From contig DDFK01000003.1 of the NCBI GenBank assembly GCA_002337145.1, positions 572,829 to 636,828 on the forward strand: DNA of 64,000 nt, in the 5' to 3' direction. Positions within the stretch are counted from its first letter, which is position 1, and each line of letters opens with the position of its first letter. Below the pieces are notes generated by a model that searched no databases, was not told the DNA's origin, and saw only the letters and a list, made by a program, of their open reading frames with translations. Source of the stretch: Chitinophagaceae bacterium UBA1930 (lineage in GTDB: Bacteria > Bacteroidota > Bacteroidia > Chitinophagales > Chitinophagaceae). Positions 50,299 to 59,683 of the stretch are shown here, one piece after another. A program made the translations under genes and the position numbers.

Positions 50299-50340
50299 CC
50301 GGTAATGCTTGTGTATGTGCTATTGCCGGTTACAAGATTA

Positions 50341-51513
50341 TTATTGTACATTTTTAAGAAAGTCCACAATGCCCTGATAGATTTTTTTGGCAACTGCGTC
50401 ATGGAATTTTTTGTCGAGTATGAGCCGCTCGTCGTTGGGGTTGCTGAGAAAGGCTATTTCCACAAGGCTATTGGGAAAGTCGGTTATGGCATTGGGCGTG
50501 AAATTGAAGTTGCCCACGTTGCCAAACTCTTTTAGGTCAAGCTGTAACATGTTTTTCAGTATGGCAGTTGTTAAGGGCCTGAAACCAATATGTTTATAGT
50601 AGGTGCTTACGCCCTGTACCATGGTGTTGGACGATGAGTTGAGGTGCAGGCTAATAAAAATATCGGGATTTTCTTTTTGCAGGAACAGCACCCTGTCGCG
50701 GTTGTCGATTGTTGTATCGCTATTACGGGTCATGACCACTTTTACTTTTTGCTTTTGCAGGTATTTTTCCAGTGCTTTTGCAAAAAGAAGGGTGTATTCT
50801 TTTTCTTCGATTTTTGTGCAGATGCCGCCTGCTCCTCTGTTAGTTCCGCCATGACCTGCATCAATGGCAATGACCATATTTTGTATGGCTAATTTCTTGG
50901 GCTGGTGCTTTATTTTTATAGTAAGGGTTTTGCCCTTGTAACTTGCGGTGTAACCCCAGTGCTGTTGATGGTTGAGCTGTATTGTTACCTGCACCACATC
51001 ATCTTCTACCTGGTTGAAATAAATGTTTTTTACTTCTTTGGTTGACTGTAGCTGTTGAATCCAGTTGGTATTGCTTTGTACGCCATAGAGCTCTACCATA
51101 ATTTTTGAAGGACCAACTTCCATCCATGTTTTGTATGGCAGCCTTGCACCCATGCTAATGGAAACAATATCGAAACTGTCGGCAACGCCTTTTATGCTCC
51201 ATGCATCGGTTAAGTAAAAAGGTTTTAGTTGGGTAACGGTATCTTCTTTGGCAAATGCTTTTTCTATATAGGCGGTGTGGTTTTTTGAAAGCTGCACTTT
51301 GTACATTTCCTTAGTGGAGTCTATGGCTTTAAGGATAATGTTGGTGTCGATATAGCCAAGTTTGGCCCCGCCCAACCTGTCTTCGCCAAGGCCATAAGCC
51401 AACATGGGCAGCTTGCCTGTTGATTTTAAAAGCTTGTAAAGAGTATTGGTTTGTTGGGTGTAGGAGCTAACGTGTACAGTTATTATTAACGTTAGCAAAA
51501 GGAGTTGCTTCAT
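50341..51513 (-). CDS. Secreted N-acetylmuramoyl-L-alanine amidase
   Basis: Length 390. Signal peptide (MKQLLLLTLIITVHVSSYTQ), an N-terminal AMIN-like beta region (about 90-200; VSISMGARLPYKTWMEVGPSKIMVELYG), then the Amidase_3 zinc domain from about residue 210: IAIDAGHGGTNRGAGG (His), KIEEKEYTLLFAKAL (Glu), ISLHLNSS (His) and VEIAFLSNPND (Glu). Cleaves the amide between MurNAc and stem peptides in the periplasm, probably in cell separation. Confidence 0.92.
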   Translation of the reverse strand: MKQLLLLTLIITVHVSSYTQQTNTLYKLLKSTGKLPMLAYGLGEDRLGGAKLGYIDTNIILKAIDSTKEMYKVQLSKNHTAYIEKAFAKEDTVTQLKPFYLTDAWSIKGVADSFDIVSISMGARLPYKTWMEVGPSKIMVELYGVQSNTNWIQQLQSTKEVKNIYFNQVEDDVVQVTIQLNHQQHWGYTASYKGKTLTIKIKHQPKKLAIQNMVIAIDAGHGGTNRGAGGICTKIEEKEYTLLFAKALEKYLQKQKVKVVMTRNSDTTIDNRDRVLFLQKENPDIFISLHLNSSSNTMVQGVSTYYKHIGFRPLTTAILKNMLQLDLKEFGNVGNFNFTPNAITDFPNSLVEIAFLSNPNDERLILDKKFHDAVAKKIYQGIVDFLKNVQ

Positions 51514-51537
51514 GCAATGAAGATAGTAAAAAACGTT

Positions 51538-51559
51538 GGGGGGGCAAGATTACCCCCCC
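51538..51559 (-). terminator. G7/C7 hairpin between the outer-membrane-protein and amidase genes
   Basis: Seven Gs, loop CAAGATTA, seven Cs; on the minus strand followed by AACGTTTTTTAC. It would end transcripts arriving from the outer-membrane-protein gene before the amidase. Confidence 0.6.
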
Positions 51560-51632
51560 TCACCCTTATTTAATCTATAAAGCTGTTCTGTAAAGAACAA
51601 CAAGTTGCATACATGCAATTTGTATTGCAGTA

Positions 51633-52880
51633 TTAATCGTATTTTCTTTTGCCGAACCAGAAGTCCCTATACAGCAAAGTGAGTGTAAACTGTGTATAGT
51701 TTTCTTTTATCAAGCTATTGGTTGTAGTGCCGCGGGTACCAAATTCCAAGGCTCCCTGAAAGCCCAGTCCGCTCCGCATGGAGTGGAAGCCTGCACCAAT
51801 GGTGGCACCATAGTCTTTTAGTTGCTGGCCATACATTTTTAAGTAGGAGTTGCTATAAAACACACCTGCCTGAAAAAAGGACCTTTCATATTGATGGTCG
51901 AGGTAAGTAAACTTTTTTGAGTATTCGAAACCTGCAGAAACACGGTCGCTGTTAACCAGTGTATAGCTACTTCCGGCATAGTGTGTGGAATTCCAGTCTT
52001 GGTGGTTGTAGTCAACAGCAAATGTGTATTTGTTTTTGAAAATGGCAGCAATACCAGTAGTAAAAGTCATTGGCAAGGTAAAGTAGCCGCTTTTATAGTG
52101 GTCTATGTTTTCGATGGTTTGTGTACCGTCTTGTACCAATAAACTATAGCTTGCATCGAGCGTTGTTTTGTTGCTTGCTGTGGCACCTAGTGCAATGTTC
52201 AGTTTTTTGTTTACTTCATAGTTGTATTGAACGCCACCCGTAAACACTGCATTGTTGATGTACACATTTTTTTTGGTGTAAAGGCTTCCGTTGCCGAGGC
52301 CGCTTGCTATTGTTTCTTCCTGCTGTTGCTGACCAAATAAATAACCTGCTTGTAAACCCAGCGACAGGCCTTTGGCCAAACGGTAACCACCAGCTAAATA
52401 GGCCTGGTTCAAGCTTCCTGAACCTTGGTAGGCCGCATCGGTAGTTAAAGATGTACCCTGAAGCGATTTTTTTGCAGCAAAAGAATAGTTGGAAGTACTG
52501 TATGGCAATAGCCCAAAACTTAACCCCAGCCTAGGTTTTACTTTAATTGCAAAAACAATCTTTTTGGATACCAGATCAGAGGAGTAGCTGTTTGTACCAC
52601 TTGTTATTGCGTTGCCGGAATAAGAAATGCCTTTGTAACGTATGGATGTTTCTGCATTGAAGAACTGGTTTTGCAGGGCACTGTACGAAGCCGGGTTTAT
52701 ATTAAACAATGACCTTTCGGAGGAGAGTGCCACACCAGCATAACCCATACCGGTAGTTCTATCAAAATGCCCTTTTTCTATATCGCCAATACCAACAATG
52801 GAATAGGGCGATGCGTTGTTTTGTGAACGTGCACTGGTTGCAGCAACCAATATTAATATAACTATGCTTATTTGCTTCAT
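51633..52880 (-). CDS. Outer-membrane beta-barrel-like protein
   Basis: Length 415. Signal peptide MKQISIVILILVAATSARS followed by alternating amphipathic strands with GLSFGLLPYS, GLSLGLQAGYLFGQ, ALGATASNKTTLDASYSLLV, AGVFYSNSYL and a C-terminal aromatic strand FTLTLLYRDFWFGKRKYD. The opening NNASPYSIVGIGDIEKG resembles Bacteroidota FadL/OmpP1-like proteins. Ligand unknown. 7 bp from the DUF4270 gene. Confidence 0.75.
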   Translation of the reverse strand: MKQISIVILILVAATSARSQNNASPYSIVGIGDIEKGHFDRTTGMGYAGVALSSERSLFNINPASYSALQNQFFNAETSIRYKGISYSGNAITSGTNSYSSDLVSKKIVFAIKVKPRLGLSFGLLPYSTSNYSFAAKKSLQGTSLTTDAAYQGSGSLNQAYLAGGYRLAKGLSLGLQAGYLFGQQQQEETIASGLGNGSLYTKKNVYINNAVFTGGVQYNYEVNKKLNIALGATASNKTTLDASYSLLVQDGTQTIENIDHYKSGYFTLPMTFTTGIAAIFKNKYTFAVDYNHQDWNSTHYAGSSYTLVNSDRVSAGFEYSKKFTYLDHQYERSFFQAGVFYSNSYLKMYGQQLKDYGATIGAGFHSMRSGLGFQGALEFGTRGTTTNSLIKENYTQFTLTLLYRDFWFGKRKYD

Positions 52881-52887
52881 GTAATGT

Positions 52888-54210
52888 TTATTGAACAGCT
52901 ACGTAAAAAATTTGTAATTCAACCTTACCAAGGCTATTGTTGCGATTGCCTATTGCAACGCGGTTAAATTTTGTTTGGTAATCCGGTGCGGCAGGCAGTA
53001 GCAGCAAACCGTTTTGCGTATAGCCATCGGTAGCTATTACTTCGCCCAGGTAGCTTGTAACATCGTAGTTATAGTAGGTGTCCTTTCCGTATATATAGTC
53101 AATTACCAGATTGCCGTATTGCACTTCTGCAGCACCGCTGCTTCCGATGGCCGTAAGGTCGGTTCCAATCTGGTTAAGCTGTGTGGTACGTGCAAGCCTT
53201 AATTGAGGAGGCAATAGGTAAGGCGTTGTATAGGTATTTTGAACAGGGCGGATGATTAATTGTGCCTTCAACAATTTTTTATAGCTGGGCAGTTTCAGTA
53301 TCTCTTTTGCTGTAGGGAACCTGAGTTTTGCCAATATGGAGCTGATTGGCTGAGAAAAAGCCATGTTATTGAATCCTGGTTGCAGCGAACTGATTTCTTT
53401 TACCAAGGGGTTAAGAGCCTGCAAAGCAGTACCCGTTCTGTTTGCTGTAATATTATTGAAGCTGTGCTGGCTATTGCTGATGGTAAACTCTACATTTTTG
53501 TTCTCTAAATAAAGACCTGCTTTTTTATAATTCAGCCTAAGAATAATACTGTCCTTAAAACCAAAAACCATTGCATTGGTGGTAGTGGTGCTGATGCAGA
53601 AGCCTTTGCAGTAATCCAGGAACATGGTGCTGTTTTTTACTGTATCACTTTTGCGTTGCAGCATCCCCAGGATTTCTTTGCCAAAAACATCGTCCAGGCG
53701 TACAGCGAACGTATCGGTATTGTTGGGCCTGATTACCACATTCCTAGTGCCAATAGGTGTAGGATAGGTCAAAAAATTGTCTACATTGTAAAGAATCGAC
53801 CCTGCATTTGGCGGTACAATAGCTTCCTGTAAGCGGAATACGTTTAGGGCAATCTGCTTGGTAGTGTCACCGTAATAGTTCTTATTGATCTTACCAATTA
53901 TCTGTATCGAATCAAAACTTGTGTTTTGGTATTGATCAGCATAAGCAGCAGGGATAACGTCAAAATAATTTTTCGAGGTCACGCTTCCAAATAAAGGGTC
54001 GGTATAAGAACCCACGAGGCCGGAGCCAAGTGCAGATGTGGCAAAAGAATCAAGGAGTACGGTTGAAAGGTCTACCCCAAAAGAATCGACCTTAATAATC
54101 TGTGAATTATCGGTATCGATAAATTCCGTTCCAAAAGCAATGTCAACTTTTTTACAGGATGCAAAAACCAATAAAAGCAACAGGGGAATAAAGCCGTTAA
54201 TTTTCTTCAT
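52888..54210 (-). CDS. DUF4270 lipoprotein
   Basis: Length 440. Lipoprotein signal (LLLLVFASCKK). DUF4270 is a Bacteroidota family of cell-surface beta-sandwich proteins; visible features are IIKVDSFGVDLSTVLLDSFATS, DPLFGSVTSKNYFDVIPAAY, and a late LLLPAAPDYQTKFNRVAIGNRNN. Co-transcribed with the outer-membrane barrel. Function unknown. Confidence 0.85.
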   Translation of the reverse strand: MKKINGFIPLLLLLVFASCKKVDIAFGTEFIDTDNSQIIKVDSFGVDLSTVLLDSFATSALGSGLVGSYTDPLFGSVTSKNYFDVIPAAYADQYQNTSFDSIQIIGKINKNYYGDTTKQIALNVFRLQEAIVPPNAGSILYNVDNFLTYPTPIGTRNVVIRPNNTDTFAVRLDDVFGKEILGMLQRKSDTVKNSTMFLDYCKGFCISTTTTNAMVFGFKDSIILRLNYKKAGLYLENKNVEFTISNSQHSFNNITANRTGTALQALNPLVKEISSLQPGFNNMAFSQPISSILAKLRFPTAKEILKLPSYKKLLKAQLIIRPVQNTYTTPYLLPPQLRLARTTQLNQIGTDLTAIGSSGAAEVQYGNLVIDYIYGKDTYYNYDVTSYLGEVIATDGYTQNGLLLLPAAPDYQTKFNRVAIGNRNNSLGKVELQIFYVAVQ

Positions 54211-54535
54211 CGTATTGTTTGAATACTGTCTATTACGAGATTAAATAAGTAAATGCCAAAGCACAATTTTAGAATACTTAGCTGTTACAAAATTGTTAGT
54301 ATGGATTAATGAGCTGTTTATAACGACTATTCTCTTAATTTTATCTACAAAAGCAAAATCCTTATCTATAAATGGTTTTATGTCAATCATGTTAAGGGCC
54401 TATCGATTAAGTGACCATTTAAAACCTCATTCGTAGATAAAAAATGATGATTCAGCTATGAATATTGTTTGAAAATCCATTTTAACGATTTAGCGATAGG
54501 TTGTAACGATAATTTCAGCCAAAATTTAAAAAAGA
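54211..54535. other. Divergent intergenic region, no gene
   Basis: 325 bp between the DUF4270 and Kelch genes. AT-rich, no open frame of note and no clear -7 consensus on either strand. Possible promoter area for both genes. Confidence 0.4.
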
Positions 54536-55561
54536 ATGAAGCAACTAAAACACGTATTATTTACAGGTATCTCTATTGCTTTAATAGCAACTGCATGTTC
54601 CAAATCTAGTGATAGTACAACTGATGAAACAAGTGGAAACTGGGTAAAGCGTTCTGAATTTGAAGGACATGTTCGTTCCGAAGCTGTAGCATTTACTGTT
54701 GGTGATACTGCTTATATAGGTACTGGTTACGATGGCATAAACCGTTTGAATGACTTTTGGAAATACGATGCCACTGCTAACCAATGGGCACAGCGTGCAA
54801 CTTTTATTGGTGCCGCAAGAACTTCGGCAGTTGGGTTTGGCACAAGCACAAAAGGTTATATCGGTACTGGGTATGATGGCGTAAACAGCCTGAAGGATTT
54901 TTATGAGTACAACCCTACTACAAATAGCTGGGCCAAAAAATTGGACTTTGGTGGCTCAGCCAGGTATGAAGCAGTTGGTTTTGCCATTAGCGACAAAGGC
55001 TATATCAGCACCGGTTATGATGGAAACAACTTGAAAGATCTTTGGCAGTATGATCCTGTTTTGAATACATGGACACAAAAAGGAAGCCTTGGTGGCGATA
55101 AAAGAAGCAGTGCGGTTGTATTTGTAAACAATGGTACAGCTTATATATGCACTGGCATTAACAACGGTACTGCTGTTGTTGATATGTGGGCGTACACTGC
55201 AGCTACTGATAGCTGGACACAAAAAAGGAACATCAACAATGTAAGTGCAGACACTTATGATGACGATTACACCGATATCGTTAGAAGCAATGCTGTAGCA
55301 TTTACAGTTACTACTGCAAACGGTACTTTTGCTTATTTAACCGATGGCGAAAACGGTACTTATACCAAGAAAACCTGGAAGTATGATTTTGTGAATGACC
55401 AATGGACACGTAAAACACCTTACGAGGCATTGGAGCGTTCGGGAGCAGTTGCCTTTACTGTAAAAAACAGGGGCTTTGTTGCTACCGGCAGAAACTCTAC
55501 TTATTATTTTGACGATGTAGCCGAGTTTAACCCTGACGATACTTACAACAGCAATGATTAA
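54536..55561 (+). CDS. Kelch-repeat lipoprotein
   Basis: Length 341. Lipobox TACSKSSD, then six Kelch-type repeats of about 50 residues (GYDGINRLNDFWKYDATANQW, GYDGVNSLKDFYEYNPTTNSW, GYDGNNLKDLWQYDPVLNTW), predicting a beta-propeller on the outer membrane surface. Likely a carbohydrate- or protein-binding platform. Overlaps the DUF4907 gene by 8 bp. Confidence 0.9.
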   Translation: MKQLKHVLFTGISIALIATACSKSSDSTTDETSGNWVKRSEFEGHVRSEAVAFTVGDTAYIGTGYDGINRLNDFWKYDATANQWAQRATFIGAARTSAVGFGTSTKGYIGTGYDGVNSLKDFYEYNPTTNSWAKKLDFGGSARYEAVGFAISDKGYISTGYDGNNLKDLWQYDPVLNTWTQKGSLGGDKRSSAVVFVNNGTAYICTGINNGTAVVDMWAYTAATDSWTQKRNINNVSADTYDDDYTDIVRSNAVAFTVTTANGTFAYLTDGENGTYTKKTWKYDFVNDQWTRKTPYEALERSGAVAFTVKNRGFVATGRNSTYYFDDVAEFNPDDTYNSND

Positions 55562-55895
55562 GAAGAACTGGAGCATTTTACTATTAGTAGTTGCAATAAT
55601 AGCCGCTGTAGCAATACTTAGCAGGGGCAAAAAAGTAAAGAAAGGCGTTGAGGGGAAGATTTTGCTAACCACTAAGGCTTTTGCAACAAATAATGGCTGG
55701 GGTTATGATGTGCTGACAAACGATACGGTTTACATACATCAACAATACATTCCCGCAGTTGAAGGTTACCAAAGTTTTGCAACAGAGCAACAGGCCCTGG
55801 AAACCGGGAACCTGGTAATACAGAAACTGAAACGGAACACCTCGCCAACAATTACATTACAAGATTTGGACAGTTTGAAGGTTCAACATCATTAA
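55554..55895 (+). CDS. DUF4907 protein
   Basis: Length 113, one N-terminal span (NWSILLLVVAIIAAVAIL). The DUF4907 core is visible: NGWGYDVLTNDTVYIHQQYIPAVEGYQSFATEQQALETGNLVIQKL. In Bacteroidota this small protein is repeatedly found beside Kelch lipoproteins, as here; start codon overlaps the Kelch stop, so translation is coupled. Function unknown. Confidence 0.88.
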   Translation: MIKKNWSILLLVVAIIAAVAILSRGKKVKKGVEGKILLTTKAFATNNGWGYDVLTNDTVYIHQQYIPAVEGYQSFATEQQALETGNLVIQKLKRNTSPTITLQDLDSLKVQHH

Positions 55896-55897
55896 AA

Positions 55898-55935
55898 GAA
55901 AAAGCACAGGAAATTTTCCGGTGCTTTTCTTTTTT
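55898..55935 (+). terminator. Terminator after the DUF4907 gene
   Basis: GAAAAAGCAC pairs with GTGCTTTTC, with an inner GGAA/TTCC helix, followed by T6. Three bases after the stop codon. Confidence 0.75.
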
Positions 55936-56084
55936 AACCATAATAAACCATATCCGCCACCTAGCCTACAGCTAGCGTTAGTAGCGGGAGAGAGAAAAAG
56001 TGGTTCCATAGGGCCATATTGTATAAACGGCTATGTTTTACACTTAGCCATAAACCCAAATTAGAACTATTATATGTTATTTGC

Positions 56085-56201
56085 TTAAGCCAGGTTGCCA
56101 GAAATGAATAGATAGCTTGCAAAAGCTACTAAGGTCATAATGATGGAAATAGCTGCAATAGCAACCTTGTCTTGGCTGTAATGAGTTTTTTGATGATTCA
56201 T
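56085..56201 (-). CDS. 38-residue single-span membrane peptide
   Basis: An ATG at 56201 opens a 39-codon frame ending in TAA at 56085-56087. The product has a polar N-terminus (MNHQKTHYSQDK) and one hydrophobic helix (VAIAAISIIMTLVAFASYLF), ending ISGNLA. It lies in a gene-free stretch between the DUF4907 and LytTR genes. No promoter matching the -7 consensus was found. It is too short to assign; the helix and neat boundaries support a real small protein. Confidence 0.5.
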   Translation of the reverse strand: MNHQKTHYSQDKVAIAAISIIMTLVAFASYLFISGNLA

Positions 56202-56351
56202 GGCAAAACAGTTTTATGTGTTAGGAAATTTGAGACTAACTAATAAAACCAAGCTGTAAGATAGATCCTGTATGGAGTGTTAAAGACGATGCATTTAGCA
56301 ATTCCTGTGTTCTTTTCAATCGTTGCATACAAGATAAGCAATTTTTTTGAA

Positions 56352-56388
56352 ATATGCCATATTCGGGCATACTTTTTTTAAAAAAAGT
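56352..56388. terminator. Hairpin near the end of the LytTR gene
   Basis: TATGCC/GGCATA stem (around 56352-56370) followed on plus by a T run and on minus by TTTCAAAAAAA; next to it an ACTTTTTTT/AAAAAAAGT dyad. Could end the LytTR gene (stop 56426) or the 38-residue gene. Confidence 0.4.
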
Positions 56389-56425
56389 CAATGCTAATTG
56401 ATTGAAACGATTAAGGGCTACTGCA

Positions 56426-57130
56426 TTATGAGTTTTCTTCAATAATGGCATCCAGGGCATGGCGGTAAGCATCGCCAATGGGTATGTGGTTGGTGCCAAT
56501 CATTATTTCGTTCCTTGCAATTACATCCACCTGGCGTAGCGATACAATGTATGACCTGTGTACGCGTACAAATTCATCCGCTGGAAGTTTTGTTTCAAAT
56601 TCTTTCAGGTTTTGCAAAGTGGTTAGCGGCGACAGTCTGCCTTTTACAAATACCTGTGTATAGTCCTTCATTCCAGATATAAACAGGATGTCGCTATAGT
56701 TTGTCTTGATGAGCTTGTATTCGGATTTTATGAAAACATAGTCTTTTTTCCTGTCTGCAACGGCTGCAGTTCTATATTGTAACATCATTTCTATATTTTG
56801 GGTAATTGCAAAAACACGTTCGTAGGTAATGGGAGATGCCAGATAGCCATAAATTTCTTTAGGCGGGTGCTGAATGGCAATCTGGGCAATATTGCAGGTG
56901 GCAACAATAACAGTGTCTGGGTGCTTAGCGTGCATTTGCTGCAGCCAGGCATCTTCCATAAGCGATACGCTGCAAATAATCACATCGCTCTGTAAACTCT
57001 GTGTGGACAGTGTTTGTATGCTTTCGCAATGAAACATGCTGGCAACGGTAACATCGGGTATCCAGTTGAGGTATTGGTTCAATAATGTGGCCTCGTCGGC
57101 ACTATCACTGATGATTATGTAACTTTTCAT
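56426..57130 (-). CDS. LytTR-type transcription factor with a degenerate receiver
   Basis: Length 234 from the ATG at 57130 (MKSYIIISDSADEATLL). The C-terminal LytTR DNA-binding domain (about 135-234) is clear: DYVFIKSEYKLIKTNYSDILFI and LPADEFVRVHRSYIVSLRQVDVI. The N-terminal receiver has lost its key residues: the acidic pocket reads SDSADE, the acceptor Asp position is Ser (ICSVSLM), and the conserved Lys is Ser (LASPIT). It should not be phosphorylated in the standard way. Confidence 0.85.
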   Translation of the reverse strand: MKSYIIISDSADEATLLNQYLNWIPDVTVASMFHCESIQTLSTQSLQSDVIICSVSLMEDAWLQQMHAKHPDTVIVATCNIAQIAIQHPPKEIYGYLASPITYERVFAITQNIEMMLQYRTAAVADRKKDYVFIKSEYKLIKTNYSDILFISGMKDYTQVFVKGRLSPLTTLQNLKEFETKLPADEFVRVHRSYIVSLRQVDVIARNEIMIGTNHIPIGDAYRHALDAIIEENS

Positions 57131-57293
57131 TTGCGGTCGGGGTTGTGTGTTCAATTATGTTTGCCATATATACAAACAAGTTCTTTTTGCCTTTCGCTGC
57201 ACAATATGTATCTACAAACGAATAGATTTTTGTTAAAACAGGCAAATAAAACCCTTATTCGGTGAACTGGAAAAGTATCGGGATTAAACAGGC

Positions 57294-57331
57294 AATAAAA
57301 ATCCCCCGTTACACATGCAGTAACAGGGGAT
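57294..57331 (-). terminator. Terminator after the acyl-CoA dehydrogenase gene
   Basis: Arms ATCCCC and GGGGAT with inner GTTAC/GTAAC and loop ACATGCA; minus strand continues as TTTTTATT. 32 bp past the stop. Confidence 0.75.
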
Positions 57332-57362
57332 ATGGGTTTCTTCCAGAAAATATAGCAGCTAC

Positions 57363-59153
57363 TTAAAAGCTGTAGCTATTTGTTTCAAGCATTTTGTTGC
57401 ATATCCTTCTACGTGCTTCTTTGGTATTGAATGGTTCCACTTTTGTAAAACGTTTCAAACCAATATGCATCATTCTCAATTCATCGCCATCCGCAAAACT
57501 GTTCAAGGCATTTTTACCGGCAATATTTATTTTGTCTGCTGCATCGTATATATAGGTGCGTGTAATATCAAGCTGTAAAGCGGTAGCGGCTTCTCCTTGT
57601 TTTTCTACCAGCTTCATGGCACGCAACAAAGCACTTTCTGCATGAAAGGTTTCAATGGCCATATCTGCAATGTTCATCAATACTTCCTGTTCCTTGTCAA
57701 GGCTCATCATCAGCTTTTGTACAGCGGCACCTGCTACCATTAAAATGGCTTTCTTAAAGTTATTGATGTACTTGAGTTCTTTGGCAAATGCATTTTCATC
57801 TTCGCCACCAAAATCCGGAATGCTCATCAGTTCTTTTTGAACATTCATTGCGGGTGTCATCAAATCCAGTTTGCCTTTCATGGCACGTTTCAAAACCATA
57901 TCCACCGTAAGCAGGCGGTTAATTTCATTGGTTCCTTCATAAATACGGTTAATGCGTGAATCTCGGTAAGCCCTGCTGATCAGATATTCATCGCTAAAAC
58001 CGTTGCCGCCGTGTATCTGTACGCCTTCGTCCACTACATAATCCAGTACTTCGCTACCAAACACTTTCAGCATGGCACATTCAATGGCAAATTCTTCTGC
58101 AGCACCCAACAATGCTTTTGCAAAGGGTTCGCCGCTCTGCTCCAGGTCATGCTCTTTTTCATCTATCCATTTTGCGGTACGGTACAATGCACTTTCACCC
58201 ACCCATATACGTATGGCCATTTCGGCCAGCTTGTGCTTAATGGCCCCAAACTTTGCAATGGGCAGCTTAAACTGTTCCCTTGTGTTTGCGTAGTTAACGG
58301 CAAGTCCCGCAGCATATTTACTTGCACCCAATGCCGCAGCATCCAGCTTTAACCTGCCAATATTCAGGATATTGAAAGCAATGATATGGCCTTTGCCAAT
58401 TTCGCCTAGTACGTTTTCTACCGGCACTTTGCAGTCCTGAAAATACAGTTGCACAGTAGATGAGCCTTTAATCCCCATCTTATGCTCTTCAGGCCCTTGC
58501 GTAAAGCCTTCAAAGCCCCTTTCTACAATAAAACCCGTGAACTTGTCGCCATCAATTTTTGCAAACACGGTATATACATCGGCAAAGCCGCCGTTTGTTA
58601 TCCAGCATTTCTGCCCGTTTAAAATATAGTACTTGCCATCGTCGCTTAATTTGGCAGTTGTTTTTGCACTCAATGCATCGCTGCCGCTATTGGGTTCTGT
58701 TAAACCATAAGCCCCCTTCCATTCGCCACTGGCCAGCTTTGGAATGTATTTCTGTTTCTGTTCTTCTGTACCAAAATACAAAATGGGTAAAGAGCCGATA
58801 CCTGTATGTGCAGCAATGGCAACACTAAAACTGTAGCCGCCGCCCAAGCCTTCGTTTACAATGGTTGATGTTATGAAGTCTTTGCCCAGGCCACCAAGAT
58901 CTTCGGGAAATGAAGTGGAAAGCAGGCCCTGCTCACCGGCTTTTTCCATCAGGCTGGGCATAAGTCCGGGCTCCATTTTATCTATCCTGTCAATAATGGG
59001 ATGTATCTCGTTCTGGAGAAACTGGTGACACATATCCATGACCATTTTCTGTTCCTCATTAAAGTCTTCCGGAACAAAGGTTTCGTAAGGATTGCTTTCC
59101 TTAATAATCCATTCACCGCCTTTTAATGCTGTTTTTTGTTCTGTGGTATTCAT
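57363..59153 (-). CDS. Acyl-CoA dehydrogenase (long-chain type)
   Basis: Length 596. FAD-dependent first step of beta-oxidation. N-terminal helical domain, the middle domain with GAYGLTEPNSGSDAL and CWITNGGFADVYTVFAK, and the C-terminal domain with NRIYEGTNEINRLL (catalytic Glu). The extra ~170-residue C-terminal helical extension is that of very-long-chain type enzymes. Divergent order: a MarR gene lies just upstream on the same strand and may regulate it. Confidence 0.93.
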   Translation of the reverse strand: MNTTEQKTALKGGEWIIKESNPYETFVPEDFNEEQKMVMDMCHQFLQNEIHPIIDRIDKMEPGLMPSLMEKAGEQGLLSTSFPEDLGGLGKDFITSTIVNEGLGGGYSFSVAIAAHTGIGSLPILYFGTEEQKQKYIPKLASGEWKGAYGLTEPNSGSDALSAKTTAKLSDDGKYYILNGQKCWITNGGFADVYTVFAKIDGDKFTGFIVERGFEGFTQGPEEHKMGIKGSSTVQLYFQDCKVPVENVLGEIGKGHIIAFNILNIGRLKLDAAALGASKYAAGLAVNYANTREQFKLPIAKFGAIKHKLAEMAIRIWVGESALYRTAKWIDEKEHDLEQSGEPFAKALLGAAEEFAIECAMLKVFGSEVLDYVVDEGVQIHGGNGFSDEYLISRAYRDSRINRIYEGTNEINRLLTVDMVLKRAMKGKLDLMTPAMNVQKELMSIPDFGGEDENAFAKELKYINNFKKAILMVAGAAVQKLMMSLDKEQEVLMNIADMAIETFHAESALLRAMKLVEKQGEAATALQLDITRTYIYDAADKINIAGKNALNSFADGDELRMMHIGLKRFTKVEPFNTKEARRRICNKMLETNSYSF

Positions 59154-59187
59154 GGTAAAACATTTTAGGTTTTAAAGTATGTTGGGT

Positions 59188-59215
59188 GCAGCCAGTTTTG
59201 CACCTGGCTGCTTTT
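59188..59215 (+). other. Hairpin with alternative pairing between marR and the acyl-CoA dehydrogenase
   Basis: GCAGCCAG pairs with CTGGCTGC (59188-59195 / 59204-59211) and is followed on the plus strand by TTTT. GGTGCA (59185-59190) can instead pair with TGCACC (59199-59204). No plus-strand gene precedes it. Confidence 0.35.
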
Positions 59216-59221
59216 ATTGCT

Positions 59222-59662
59222 TTACTTCAAGTTATCGTACACTTGTTGCAATACTTTTTTCACCACTTCAATATCATTTTTGGCCACACCAACCAGGGCT
59301 TCGTCCATTGTTTGGTTGGCAAGCTCTATGGTAGAGTCCTGCAACAGCCTGGCTTCTTCGGTAAGGCAAACGGTATTAATCCTCCTGTCCTGCTTGCTGG
59401 CAATACGTTTTACCAGTTTCAGCTTTTCCAGGTTGTCAATTAACCTGGTTATACTGGGCTTGTCCCTAAAAGTCCTGTTGCATAGCTCCTGCTGGCTAAG
59501 GCAGTCTTCTTTCCATAAATGATAAAGTATGCTCCATTGCTCAATGGTTATTTCCAGGCCGGCATTCCTAAAATTTTTCTGCATGCGTCTGGCAATAGCC
59601 GTAGCTGCCATTGCATTGATAACGCTGTAAAGTTCCCCTCGTTTAAATTGGTTGTTTGGCAT
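59222..59662 (-). CDS. MarR family regulator
   Basis: Length 146 from the ATG at 59662 (MPNNQFKRGELYSVINAM). Winged helix: WSILYHLWKEDCLSQQELCNRTFRDKPSITRLIDNLEKLKLVKRIASKQDRRINTVCLT. The operator 59663-59682 covers the codons of a longer possible N-terminus, so the start at 59662 is preferred. A perfect -33/-7 promoter is 21 bases upstream. Likely regulates itself and the downstream acyl-CoA dehydrogenase. Confidence 0.9.
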   Translation of the reverse strand: MPNNQFKRGELYSVINAMAATAIARRMQKNFRNAGLEITIEQWSILYHLWKEDCLSQQELCNRTFRDKPSITRLIDNLEKLKLVKRIASKQDRRINTVCLTEEARLLQDSTIELANQTMDEALVGVAKNDIEVVKKVLQQVYDNLK

Positions 59663-59682
59663 ATAGTTGTTTATGCAACTAT
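59663..59682. promoter_or_regulatory. MarR-type operator
   Basis: Perfect 7-base arms ATAGTTG and CAACTAT with a 6-base centre, immediately before the marR start codon and adjoining the -7 box. Resembles known MarR/HucR-type sites (TTG-N6-CAA-like dyad). Confidence 0.65.
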
Positions 59683-59683
59683 T

